Assembly (NCBI GenBank): GCA_018136815.1
Contig: CM030932.1
Coordinates: 7,455,628 to 7,519,627, forward strand
Reading direction: 5' to 3'
DNA: 64,000 nucleotides
Source: Isochrysis galbana
Lineage: Eukaryota > Haptophyta > Isochrysidales > Isochrysidaceae
Below the pieces are notes generated by a model. The model did no database searches and was not told the DNA's origin. It saw only the letters and a program-made list of their open reading frames with translations. Each line of letters opens with the position of its first letter. Positions within the stretch are counted from its first letter, which is position 1. This document shows positions 1 to 12,200 of this stretch, one piece after another. Made by a program: the position numbers and the translations under genes.

Positions 1-9
1 CCTTCTCTG

Positions 10-3000
10 ATGGGCGGCTGCTCTGCCGAATACGTCCGGATGGGCAGCGGCTCTGTCGGCCAAGGTGCACGCCTCGCAGGGTGCGCCGCAGCCACGATGG
101 GAGCCGCCATCAACGGCTACACCCTCTGTGTGGTCGCGGGAGCTGTGCCCCTCCTCTCCACTCAGTTCGGCCTCTCTACTCTCGAGAAGGCGCTCGTCAT
201 CTCGCTCAACGTGGTCGGAGCGATGGCCGGTGGGATTGTCGGTGGTTTCCTTGCAGACGCCGCTGGGAGGAAACCGGTGCGTGCGTGTCCAACTGCTACA
301 TGCGCAAGGTCCGTGTAGAGAGACGGCGGCCGGAAGAGACGTGCATCGGGCTCACTTGGAAGCAGCGTCATGGGGGCATGCCTCCCGCTCCCCCCCCCCC
401 CCCTGCCCTTCTGAGTGTCGGGCTACCCTTGCCCCCCCCCCACCCCCACCCGATGACCGTAGGGATTAGCATTCTGTGGCGCTGCCTTTGGCCTGAGCGC
501 CATGATGATGGCGCTCGCGCCGTCATTCACCATCTTGCTTGCTGGTCGTTTCATCGCTGGTCTGGGCACTGGCGTTTCGGGCGTAGTCAACCCGATCTAC
601 CTGTCAGAGGTTGCTCCGCCGTCTCTGCGTGGCACGCTGGTGACGGCAAATGAGATCCTACTAACAGTGGGGTGCCTCTTTGCCCTGGGTGCGCTTGCTG
701 ACGCCGTCTGGGCTGCGTGCCACGGGAGCGCCCTCCCCGAAGTGATTGTGCACAGCTGTCATTCCGCCCACTGCCCCGGCGTACGGCACGAGGCCCGTCG
801 GATACCACTCGTCTCCCCCACAGGTGTTAGCTATCTCTTCAAAGATGCGACCAATGGTTGGCGGCTGATGCTGGGCGGGGCAGGCCCGCCTTCTATCCTC
901 CTTCTATTGACGCTCCCGCTCGTCCCCGAGTCGCCCATCTGGGCTGCACAACGCGCCCTTCAGCGCGAGCAACAGTCGCGTGCCCGATCACATTGTCAGG
1001 GCGATGGCAAGGAGGGCTGGTTCCGCCATAAGGCCTTCCGCCAAAAGGGAAAGCATGGGGATGAACGTGACGGCCTCACTGCCTGTGGAGGTCCGCTGGT
1101 TGAAAGCGGGGCGGCGAAAGTAACCGTGTCTTCACCACGGGGATCTCTCCTCGAAGGCGGGGCGCCTGCGTGTGGCCGGCCGCATGACACCATGGGGGCG
1201 GCACGCAGCGGAGCCTCCGGCTGCTTGCCGCAGGTCTTGATCCCGCGATCTCCCTCCTCAACCCTCTCGCGACATCCGCAAGGAAACAGCGGGCGGTTGC
1301 TCTCCTCTCACCACGGCTTCTCGCTCACCATGCGCGCTCCCGCAATCCCCGAGGCTGTGATGGGAGCCGAGGTGACCGCATGCACGGTGGGCGAGGTGGC
1401 CGAACAAGCGCTAGAATCAGACTCGGGTCAGACGGCGGGAAGGGCCTCGGTGAAGGACTCAACGCCTCCCTCGATCGAGCTTCCTTCGCCAATTACTATG
1501 GACGTAGCTGAGGCCGATAACGCGTCCGATGCGGTGGCAAGTTGGCGGGCTGGTGAGACTGCCGGCGAGGAAGATGCCAGCGAAGGCGGGTGGACTTGGC
1601 GGAACGGGCGGCGCGGCACGTCGAAGCCTACGCCGAGCGCCCCTCCTGTGTCTCCTCGCTGTGTCTCCGAGCAAGAAGGAGGAGCTGACGCGAGGCCACG
1701 GCTCGCGTCGCAGCAATGCGAGCATGAGCCTAGAAGGTCCGGCAAGGGCTATGCGACAGATGGTGGCATCAGCGGGATTGGCGCTGGGACAGTCGGCCGC
1801 CAGACCGAGTTGATTTCAGCATGGCGGACGAATGACTTTTCCGGCGCGTTGGCGACGGCAGCGGCGGCGGCGGCGCGCTCTCGCGAGGATAGCGACGAGC
1901 GTCACAGTGACGAGCATGGCGCTTTGGGGGCTGGCTCCGCATATGGGTGGTGGGTGACGCCTCTGCGCAGCAATCTAATCGATCGCGGCCATGGTTCGGC
2001 CGGTATTCTGCCTCATGTCGGAGCCTGTGGCACTAATGCGTCGTCACCGCAAGTGTACCATGACTGGGCAGGCGCAGACCTGAACGCTCCCGCCGCCGCT
2101 CCTTCCGCTCCTCGCAATTTAGGAGCTGTGATCCCTACAGTTCAACTTCCCCTCGCAGCCCGCCACACTTGCCAAACGACCTCGCGCGGCGGCGGCGGCG
2201 TTCTCCCGCCTCCCTCGGCGCCACGCTCGCGATCGGCCCGATCCCTTCCCACCACTCGGCAGCCCGTCCGCCGTCGCCTTCGTTCTTCCCATTCGGTGCT
2301 TTTCGCCGCGCAGACCAACGCACACCTTCCAGCAGCTGTCGAGTCTGCCCCTCCACCGGCAATCCTCTCCCTTCCATCGGTGCCGACCACCATCTTTTTA
2401 CAACCCATCGGCGGCGCGACCGCGCCAGCCGACCTCGAGGGCGGCGGCCCGGCAGGCGACTTGGGCAAGCCGTCCGTATCCTCGCTTGGCGCCGCATTGC
2501 GTGACCCACAGACGCGGCGGCCACTGCTCGTAGCAGTGGGGTTGGGGGTCGGTAACAATCTGATTATGGTACAGGTGCGCTGTGCCTTGTCGTTGGGTGG
2601 GATAGATTGGGGAGCACCCAGAGAACGGGCATCCGCGCGGTCACCACTGGCTGAGTCCGGCGGTGGGCCTGCCGTGCCGCACAGCACCTACTGCTCTACG
2701 ACTAGGGGTGTCGCACATCGCCGCGGTGATTGCACGATCTCCGCGACCGATCAGTCTTGCTCACCAACGGATCCCGGAGGACTTTGGTTGGACATTAGGG
2801 AGAGGGGATGCATGAAGGGAAGGGAGCAGCGAGCGGCCAGTGGGAAGAAGGCGTGGGCTCTGGTGCACAATCCAAGCCCTATTGGCCCGCCCATGTGATT
2901 GTCCAGGCGCTCCAAGGATTTACGACAGACATTCTGCTACAAGCAGGGGCCTCAGACCCGTTCCTCTCTGCGCTTTGGGCGGGGCTAGCACGCTTGGGTG

Positions 3001-4057
3001 GGGTCGCCGTCTGTGTATTCCTTGTCGATCGAGTTGGCAGACGGCCGTTGCTCATTGGCGGCGCGGCGGCCATTGCGGCGTCTTACGCCGCCATGGCTAA
3101 GGTGAATTCGACTGCATCTCACAGGGCGGGACGCTAGCATGGTGGGTAAGCTGAGCGTCGACCCGACTGACGCCATGCCTCCCTGACAACGATCAGGCTT
3201 TTGCGGCTGATTCTCCCCTCCTTCTTGCGTATTCTCTCATTCTTCTTTTTTTTGCTTGGTCCGGCTCGTGGGCGGGCTTGGTCTGGACAGTCTCTGCGGA
3301 GCTTTTGCCCGACTCACTGCGAGCGCAAGGCATGGGGCTTGCAATCATCATGTTTTGGGTGCTCAATTTCGTCGCGTGAGCCTTCGACCACAGCCATCTT
3401 GCCCTATTGCTCTCACTGCAATGCCGAGTATGATGGCAAATTGCTCACCCCGCGTAAATCTTGCAGCCTTACCGACTGGGAGCTCCATGCCTTCACCGCA
3501 GATGCTCAATTCATTCCCGCGCATCCATGGTTCGCAGGTGTGAAACTATTCAAGAGCTGATGCACGAGCTCACTCCATCCGTCGCCTGTTCACTCTTCTG
3601 CGCCATGTCCTTCCTCGCGCTCGGCTTCGTCATTGCGTTTGTCCCCGAGACGCGCGAGCCCCTCTTGGCCGCCGAGGCCCTCATTGCTGCGTCAGGCCCG
3701 GCGGAAGCGGTGGCGCCGCCGTCAAGCAGCCATCCCAGCTCTCTGCATGGTACTGACACATACGGCGAGCTTGGCCGGACTGTCTCCGAAAATCTTACCA
3801 CAAAGGCCTTCCCCCATTGCTACAAGAGCCACTCCATGGCTTCCTCGCACTGCCCTCAGTCGCCAGGTAGCTTGCCGGCTGGTTCGCGTGCCTCAGATCC
3901 ACCCTTGGATGGCCCACATCCCCTGATCGAACGTTCGGAGTCACAAGATTCGGCGCTCTCGGAGTTTAATGCATGTGCAACTCATGCGCCTGCCTGGTCC
4001 GCATCCCCCTCACGTCCGCGACGAGGAGCGGACCACCCGAGCACCTCCCTGCTATGA
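10..4057 (+). CDS. MFS sugar-porter-like transporter with giant central loop, six exons
   Basis: Twelve-helix membrane carrier of the major facilitator superfamily, sugar porter type; the substrate cannot be told. Proposed exons are 10-280, 470-688, 824-2574, 2907-3101, 3197-3375 and 3538-4057. All introns are GT-AG, phases agree, and the joined frame gives about 1044 residues. Family signatures seen are GGFLADAAGRKP after helix 2, RFIAGLGTG and PIYLSEVAPPSLRG around helices 3-4, PESPIW after helix 6, DRVGRRPL after helix 8, and PETRE after helix 12. The intron at 689-823 is a multiple of three and open, so it can be read through. Between helices 6 and 7 sits a polar Ser/Pro/Arg-rich loop of about 510 residues, where most porters have 60-80. 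The ATG at 10 is close to the window edge, and a start further upstream or the ATG at 40 is possible. The tail after PETRE is another 120 or so Ser/Pro-rich residues. Confidence 0.87.
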
Positions 4058-6623
4058 AACGTTGCATGAACTGTTGCTCGCACGAGTTCTTTGAATATAC
4101 ATGCGCCAATGGACACCCGACACAATAGGGTCCATCTAGAGCAAAGGCATAGGAGCAGAGGCATAAAGCTTGGAGCTCTTGTCCGCCGAGGGGCGTGGGC
4201 AAAAAGCACCTTCTCGTCGATTCGTGGCGATCAGGATTGCACTTTTGAGTCGCGCACGAGAGGACAAGGCATCGGAATTTGTGTCCGCTGGCATTCAATG
4301 ACCAGTGCGTGCTTTACCACAAGTGGTATCTCCCCGAGTTTCGGCTTCACAACCCTTGTGGTCAGGCTACCTTGACTTGGAGACAACGATTCAACCACGT
4401 AGTCTCATGCAGAACAATAATGAAGTCGATGAGTTAACCGCGTCGTCATCCGTATGCATGTGCTTCGATCTGGAAATAACGATTTACGCACGAAATCACG
4501 CGCATACCAATGTATTGGAGCCGATGAGTGAACTGCATATTTAGCCATTGATATTTAGCCGTATAGATGACGCGCGCGCTTCTTGCTCATCTATTTGCTA
4601 CTTTGGGAGATCAACACAGAAAGGAGAGATGCAAACTGGGGAGTGTGCAGATTGCCAGACCAACGCCGTGAAGGAGTAATCATTTGCCGGCACGCAAACG
4701 CAAGCGGGAAGACCGTCATCACAGCTACTCTCGAGAGGGACCCCAACTGCACGGAGCGCGGAAACAAGTATGAGGGAATGCCGGACCAATCAAGATAAAC
4801 AAACAAATTCTGACAAAGGAAAGCACCCTAGTGCGTGAGAGTAGGGTAGTGGATCCAAAGTCTCGTGCGCGGCGACGGGGAGCATATTATGTACTCGAAT
4901 GTACCACTAGTTTATTTATAAAAATTCTTAAAAACTAGCCGCTACTTGCACGGCGCGAGGCAGATTGCTGACGCTACTCCTAACTACCCTCCCTTTCCTA
5001 CCACTCCCCCTTTCCCCTCCCCCCTATTCCTTTCCTGGAAGCCCGGGGGGGGGGAGGCCTCGCGCGCTGCTTCGACCAGGGGCGTGAGATAGGGGGGGTA
5101 AGAGTGAATGATGTCCCTATTCCTATTCGGGTGTCTATCCCGACCCCTCAAGGGCCGGCGAACATTTTACGCCCTTTTTTTTATCTCGGTTCGAGCGAAC
5201 TATATCTATATTATGTTCCTGATGCCTAGCTCGGCCACCGCTTGCACCAGTGCTTCCGAGGTCTCCAAGTTGAAGTCTTTGTCTACCGCTACCGCGTACA
5301 GGGGGGCGATCATCTTACGCAAATGCTTGTTGCTCGGGGCGTGTAGCCCAAGTCTCTCTCTCTGAGTCTTCAGGCGTTGGAAGAAACCCACTTTCGCCTT
5401 GACTAGCAAATGATACCTCGAGAAGATGGCTCTTAGGTAGAAAATTTTCCTGTGTGAGGTCCACGGCCGCGTGTGCGGTGAGACTATTAAAAGGTTTAAT
5501 TTTATTTATAGTAATGGTTATAAAATAGGTTGGGTTGAAGATGAAGATAGGCTAAGTAAGGCAGTGCTCAATGCCGCTCAAGTGTGGGCCTTAGTCCTGA
5601 AACTTTTTTTGCGTCCGAGCATTCTGGCTTTGCGCGCGGATTACTAGTCGCTAGACGTAGACGAGCGCGTTCTGTGTTCTTGTTCTTGTTCTTGTTATTC
5701 TTGTTCTTGTTCTTGTTATTCTTGTTCTTGTTCTTGTTCTTGTGCTTTGTGCTTTGTGCTTTGTGCTTTGTGCTTTGTGCTTTGTGCTTTGTGCTTTGTG
5801 CTTTGTGCTTTGTGCTTTGTGCTTTGTGCTTCGTGCTTTGTGCTTTGTGCTTCGTGCTTTGTGCTTTGTGCTTCGTGCTTTGTGCTTTGTGTTTGAGCGT
5901 GCGTTCTGGTTTTCTCCGTTCGAGCACTCTACACTCTGCATTCTGGTCTTGTCTGACAAGACCAGATCGCTCGAGCGGAAGTCCAGAACCCTCGACTGGC
6001 GACTGGCCCAGACAGAATGCAGACTTCATCGCTCGATCGAAGGCCGCCCCCAACCCAGAAGGCTCGAGGCGCCAAGTTTTTTAATATTACACCTGCTCGC
6101 GCGCTCGGTCGGCCACCTACTAAGTGGTGATGAGTTCAGAGTTTGGTGAATGGTCGGATCCCCGAGTGGAATCCACATCAACGGAAAAGCCTCAGCTGCG
6201 CGTCCGAACCGACCGCTCGCTGCTCCCTTCCTTCACTCATTCCCCTCTCCCCGCTGTGCAACCAAAGGATTGCACGATCCGCTGGTGAGCGAGGCTGATC
6301 AGTCGCGGAGGTCGTGCCATCACTGCGTCGGTGTGCGACAGCTTGCCTGCCGGCTTAGCGTGGAGGGGCTCTATGGCGAGCGAGAGTAGGTTGCCAGCTG
6401 GCAACAGGCTTCAGTCGCGCAGGCGTGGCGACACGGAATCGATCTCGACCACACCCTGGGTTTCCATCGACTGGAACGATTCATGATTCTTCGAACCCGA
6501 CGCATGAACTGGATTCTTTGGGCTGCACGCTTAGCATTGGTGCCGAGCGATGCCCAACGCATCTTACCACCTGCCCTCCTTTACCGATCTAGGTCCGGTG
6601 GCAAGGCGTCGATTGCTAATTTA
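4058..6623. other. Intergenic, repeat-bearing
   Basis: No gene recognised. It contains an AT-richer stretch near 4900-4940, poly-C/G tracts around 5000-5060, and the TTGTTC and heptamer minisatellites annotated separately. Sequence just before 6624 may be the 5' UTR of the next gene; a longer in-frame start exists at 6483. Confidence 0.6.
5678..5893. repeat. Compound minisatellite: TTGTTC/TTGTTAT units then about 20 TTTGTGC heptamers
   Basis: From about 5678 to 5740 the sequence is a TTGTTC array interrupted by ATT. From about 5741 to 5893 it is a seven-base unit (GTGCTTT), with TTC in place of TTT in several of the last units. Because seven is not a multiple of three, all frames cycle through the same peptide repeat. 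This creates long apparent ORFs on both strands that are not genes. Confidence 0.95.
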
Positions 6624-8485
6624 ATGACCCTTCCTGACCGAGAAGCAGTGGAGGCGTATGTTAGAGAACATCGTCTCGCGGAGGAATTGACGAATGCGCT
6701 GAACGAGGCGATACGAGAGCAGTCTGATGACCCGTACGCTGTAAGCAATCCTCGTTGCCTTCAAAAAGCTGATACAAACGGCCTCAGTAGTGATTTTGGG
6801 TGCAAGAGCGCCCAGTGTTCATTTGAATGCTCACCATTCAACCTGGGGTGGTTTGCTAGGTGCTGGCCGAACATTTCCGCTGCCTATCGGCTGCATTTCA
6901 CACAGAAGATGAAGAGGCCGAGAGCGATGACAATATTCTTGAGGATGAAGCCATACATCACCAAGCCATGCAGGCGAGGCTGAACACCACTTGTGTTTCG
7001 CAGTTAGCAAGCAATGTGCTTGCTATGTCATCATTCACCTGGTTCCTCTGTCGCTCAGGCTGGACGTGCAAAACGCATGGTAGTCATGGCATCGGCTGTC
7101 GAGATACCAGATGATTGGACCCCTCCATCTATACCCAAACGTAAAGAGCAGTTGGATTTCCTCATGAAGGTGAGCATGGGGTGTGCGATGGGCGGAAGTC
7201 ACAGGGAAATCATATACTCGTCAATGATAACAAGCGCCTTCTGACGTGTTTCACAAGTTGTCGTTGGCGAGCTCTGCCGATCGCTCACACGAGTGCGTTC
7301 AGCCTTCTACGACCTCCGCAAACTACTTGATAGGGCGTCTCCCTCCCCGTTTGAGTGCATAGGTGGTCAAAGAGAACAAGCTCATGCGCCTACTTACACC
7401 CACGGACCAGTCGTTATTGGTGGAAGCTTTTTCCCCCGAGGATTGGGCTGACAGCACTACCATCATCAAGCAAGGTGACCCAGGAGACAAATTCTATATT
7501 GTCGAAACAGGTGCGAGTGTTCATGTGCCCACTTGAAGAGGCCTGGAACGTTCAGGTTTCGGCCGAATTTATTCCTTCCGTGGCGACGCATTGCCTCAGG
7601 CTCCGCTGACGTTCTGATTGAAGGTGTGGGCAAGGTGTCCACGGCAACCAGCGGCAGCGCCTTCGGTGAGCTTGCACTTCTCCATGACGCGCCGCGAGCC
7701 GCCACTGTTGTTGTCACCACGCCTTCATCGGGATATTCCATCGACGCCATAACCTTTAAGTCCTTGCTCATGGGCAAGTCTCTCCAGGTGCGAGCATTAC
7801 AGACTGAATGAAGTCTGCACCCTGAACCCGACCCCAGGGTTGTACATCCGGGCGACCTGTTTGGTACCAAGTGCCAAGTGTGGCCTGGATATTTCTCTGC
7901 GCGCCGGTACACGACCTAAGTTGAGAGTCCACTTGAAGCGTGATCCTATACGATTTGCCAACACAGGATGCACGCGATAGCGTCGGCTTCCTGTCTGCTG
8001 TCAAATTGCTCTCACCACTGAACGAGAGGCAGAAGCGCGAGCTTGCCTCAATCGCTGTCGAAAAAAGCTACGCTGAAGGAACCAACATCATCTGTGAAGG
8101 TGCACGCGATTTGCACAGTTTGCTCGAACGATAGCAGCAATTGCGTTCGGATTGCTCCGTGATTGCTTCCGTTTGGGCATGGTGAAGTGTATCAACAAAA
8201 TTAGTTCACTCCTCGTCAACCTCAGGAGATGAAGGCAAAGATTTTTACATTGTCAAAAAGGGCGAGGTGAAGTGCACCAAAGCCGGACGTGGGGAGGTGT
8301 CCCGTCGTCTCACAACCGGTGATTTCTTTGGTGAACTTGCGCTCCTTAAGAGTGATAAACGTGAAGCGACCGTCACGGCAACTACCGAGACCATTTGCTT
8401 GAGCATCTCGCGCCCTGCTTTCACACGTGTCCTGGGACCCCTGTCCGAGTACATGACGGAGATGGCATCCGCCGATCGTCAGTGA
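6624..8485 (+). CDS. cAMP-dependent protein kinase regulatory subunit, seven exons
   Basis: Binds and inhibits the PKA catalytic subunit until cyclic nucleotide binds. Exons are 6624-6740, 6860-6973, 7059-7169, 7363-7510, 7600-7787, 7967-8099 and 8226-8485, which join in phase to 356 residues (typical R subunits are 370-400). Residues 1-40 resemble the RIIa docking/dimerisation helix pair (YVREHRLAEELTNALNEAI). A short linker with GRAKRMVVMASAVE occupies the inhibitor-site position, with no Ser/Thr at the expected phosphoacceptor. Two cyclic-nucleotide domains follow. Cassette A reads FGELALLHDAPRAATV, close to consensus. Cassette B reads FGELALLKSDKREATV, keeping Glu and Arg but with Glu after Arg. 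Both keep Ala rather than Thr, as in cAMP-selective sites. The second intron appears to use a GC donor (CAG|GCGAGG). The ATG at 6624 was chosen because it puts the docking domain at the N terminus. Confidence 0.9.
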
Positions 8486-9215
8486 GATTCAAGATTCCAT
8501 AAAGCGCCACTGTGTGGGAGGGAAGGTGTTAAGGTGGGCAAAAATAGATGGTAGATGGCTCCTGAATGCGCATGGTATCTCCGGTCCTTTGCCTTTACCT
8601 CGGCGATCGAGCAAACCATCAACGAATTCATATGATTTCCGCAGATGCAACGCTTACCAACCACAGCCATTCGCTTGCGGTGTGCGGCACCACCACCCGC
8701 ATCGAAAACAAACTCTCTCAACTCTCACGCTCGCCAACTGCTATCGGGGGGGGGGGGGGGCTCGTGCCCCACCATGGGCCCGAACCAAGTATAAACTTAG
8801 TTGCGCAGAGAAAAATTAAAAATTGTAATAAGCACGACGCATTGCATGTTATTTGTCACATTGGCTGCGCGCGTGGTGAGCACTTTAAGAAAACCGGCTT
8901 GTGGATAGAGCCATACATATAGATTCAAAATCGGGAAAACTGAGCGTAGAGAAAAATTGTAATAAAGCACGACGCATTGCTTGTTATTTGCCACATTGAT
9001 TTGTGGCGTTTGGTCCTTCATTTCTTCGTGGGCGATAGCGAGTGAGCATGTTTACATGGCTATGTTTATGTGCCCTGAAGCCTGCCCAACATTTCCTAAG
9101 TGCAGAAATGAAGCTTGGGCGTGATTGCTACCGAACGACGAGCCTGTCAACGGATGATTTCTTGGTCGTGCCGAATTGCCCACGCGATTCCTATCCAACC
9201 CTGTGTCGGACCCGC
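8486..9215. other. Intergenic between convergent genes; two-copy 44-bp repeat
   Basis: 3' flank of the PKA regulatory subunit and of the facing minus-strand gene. It contains a run of 13 or so G at about 8748-8760 and the direct repeat annotated separately. No gene recognised. Confidence 0.6.
8821..8998. repeat. Direct repeat of about 44 bp, copies at 8821-8863 and 8955-8998
   Basis: Both copies read AATTGTAATA(A)AGCACGACGC followed by ATTGC-TGTTATTTG-CACATTG, with two substitutions and one indel. They lie 134 bp apart and each is preceded by GAGAAAAA. They sit between the 3' ends of two convergent genes. Confidence 0.9.
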
Positions 9216-12200
9216 CTAGGAACGATCTCGAGCACTTGGGATCCTGACACCTGGTGTGCGACCTCCTTTGCGCTCGGCGTGGAGCCCGTTCATGAAGCTC
9301 GAGCTGCATGGTCTCACGCGAGACTTTGGGGTTTGACAAGTGATGCCTGATGGGACAAAATCATTGTGGCTATTGGCATAAAAGGTCGCTCTCGATGCCT
9401 CATCGTGCACAAATTTCCTTCTGTCGAAACTATGGTGAACGTACATGGAGGAACCGACAAAGCCCACCTCGTCTAATCTCAATTCGAGCATTCCTTCAAG
9501 TTTCGTCAGATCGCCGCGTAGGGCGTCAGTGCGTGCACGGTCCTCTGCATCTCGAAGACTAAGCAAATGGGCGGAATGGCTCGAATCTGAGCTCGCACGC
9601 ACCTCGAGCATCGTCCGCAGACGTTCTTGCTCGGTCGCCATCAAGTCGACCCGTAAGCGATGCAAGAGCGCCGTTGAGTGGTGATAGCGGATCGCGTCAT
9701 GCAGCTGGCGGACTTGAAGCCGCATGGCAATTGCATCTGAAGAGGGCAAAAGTTGCGCCGGGACTGCCGAGGAAGTAGCGGCACTCGATCGTCGCGCGCT
9801 GCCCGCTGACGTCTCTGCTGCAGTTTGAAGTGATGGTGGAAGTGTTGCCCCCTCCGGTGGATGTGACACTTGCCATTGGGTCTCACTCATCAAGGGCGAG
9901 CCCCAACAGCTCGGTGGCAATGGGACACTTGTAGAGGTCTCGGTTGGAGCGCTAAGACGCCCCGAGCATGCACCAGCCACTGTCCACGGAGTGGCTGTGG
10001 AGCTGCGCGGATTCCGCGCGAAGAGGGGTTTCAGACTCTGGGCCGGAGGCTCTCGCTCGGAGGCAAAGCTTACGTCAAGCGGCAAGATTGGGCTCACGCT
10101 TTCGAGACTTGGAGGCGGCGCTAGTGGTCGCAAATTGCTGGGTCCTCCAACAAAAGAAAGAAGCCGCCGAAAGCCTCTTCGGAGTGCTCGGCGTCGATTG
10201 TGCGCCTCGGAGCGATGCATACGCACTGCCTCAACGTGGCGACGCGCTGCAAGCGTGACAGCCGCGCGCCGCAAGTGCGCAAGTATCCGTCTAGATGATG
10301 ACGCGCGCAACGTAGTAATCGCTTCGCGGTGCGCAGCATGTAGACCTGCGACTGAGACGAGCGCGCGCATGGCACGCCGCCCTGCAAAGGAGCGCCGTAT
10401 GTCGGTAGTGAGACTATGGTGGATTTGATCGACCCGTCCGAGTGATGCGGCGTATGCAAGGCTACGAATTGCATGCTGGAGCACCATCGCGGTCCACGCT
10501 GCTTTCGCCATCTCACGCAACGCGCAAGGTTGCCCATTACGCCGCGCCCCTTTACCACACATCACTTGGCTGTGTAGCCAACGTCGCCACCGTCGAAAGG
10601 CGAGCATCTGAAGTCGCAGCAGCGCCCAAACCATAACACGACCCCTTCTTGCAGCGGCCGCCAAAGCAGCGCGCATCTTGTAAATTGCGCGTCTTCGCCG
10701 GTCGACGACCAGCTCAGCTATCGCGTGGAGACGCCGCCTTTGCCACCACCAACTATTGCACCAGATGAGAAAACTGCGGCGCACGCGGTATCGAGCTATG
10801 ACAAGAGATGCTGTCTCCCGAGCTCTCCATAAGGCAGCTATATCCATATCCTGTTGCACAACATTACCTCCTCCGCTTCGTGATCGACGACGGGTATCGC
10901 GGTGCACGCCACCCGGGCCAATGCCCCGGAATGCAAAAGCTTTGTGCAGTAAAATGGCACGATCTCCAGCCTCACGCGAGAGGTTTGCGGTGCCAGCACG
11001 CAGCCGAACAAGTTGAGATCGCAGAAATGCATACGCTGCAAGTTTGCATAAACGTGTGCAACGGATGTTAAGCTGGGATTGATGCATTGCCGCGAGCCGG
11101 ATCCTAGCCCATGTCATGCGGAGATACCCCGCGCCAGCAATGTCGTTCAGACGCATCGTCTCGCGGTTTCGCTTAGTCTTGGTCGCCCATTTCTTCCACC
11201 ATGAGCCGCCTCGCCATGGATGTAGAAAGGGAGGAGCCCGTAGCTTCCATCGCGTCATGCCGTGTTTCAACTGACGTGCGATGCTCCAGCCAATCGCTCT
11301 TGCCATAAGCCTAAGTTGGTTTGCTCGTAGTCCTTCTAGAGCTGCCGCGCCTTTTCTAACCCGAACCTGACGCAGTCGTCGTAAGACGCATCGAAGAGCG
11401 AGACTCCGGGCGTGTTGGCGGGACGATCGCGCAGCCGAGCGCCGACAGAGACGTGTGGACGCCCCGCCATGCCAACGAAGATACAGCCTTCGCAAGGTGT
11501 GCAAAGCTCCCCCGTCATGACGAGCATCGGAAGTATTCGCAATGGTTTCCGCCGATGGTGCCACCGGAGTGCTCGGACACAACGAAAACCCGTGGGGCAT
11601 GTTGGTGGCTGAGCCCTCGCAAGCATGTCCTTCCATGACACTCGACGAGGCAGAACACGCGCCGCTCAATTGCAATAGCTGGTCGTGCACAGTCTCGCTG
11701 GTTTTGCATGTTGCTAGCGGCAAAGAGGACGACCCTTGCACTCCAATTGACGAGGCATCTACCCGCTCACGTCCCGCAATCGCGCCGATGACAGCCCCGC
11801 TTTTATGCGAGGATCCATCATCTGTAATCAGCGCACATACCTTAGACGCCCGCTGAAGGACCAGGAAGCCCCGGAGCAGTCTCAGCCGTCTTGCACCCCA
11901 CCGCTCACTAAGAGCCGCTTCTGCCCAACGCCGAAGCCGATTCATAGCATATGCCATGTGTCGCTGTGGACCGATCGATTGGTGGTCAAGCCTCGCTGCT
12001 CGCGCGTGGAGCACACAGTCCGCCCGCTTCATGCACACCGCTCGATGCCATACATCGAATAATTCATGCAAACACAACATCTTGTGGAGTCCACCAACAA
12101 GCCAACGCAACCTGCTCCCACCCGTTTCTCCATCCACAAATACCTTGGAGCGCAGGGCCTGTTCAAGCTGTCGGGGCCGTATGAAACTCGACCATCTCTC

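Noticed and set aside
5206-5409. 67-codon minus-strand ORF with protein-like sequence (LRKMIAPLYAVAVDKDFNLE)
   Set aside because: Looks coding, but no start context, extension or family could be recognised; possibly an old element remnant.
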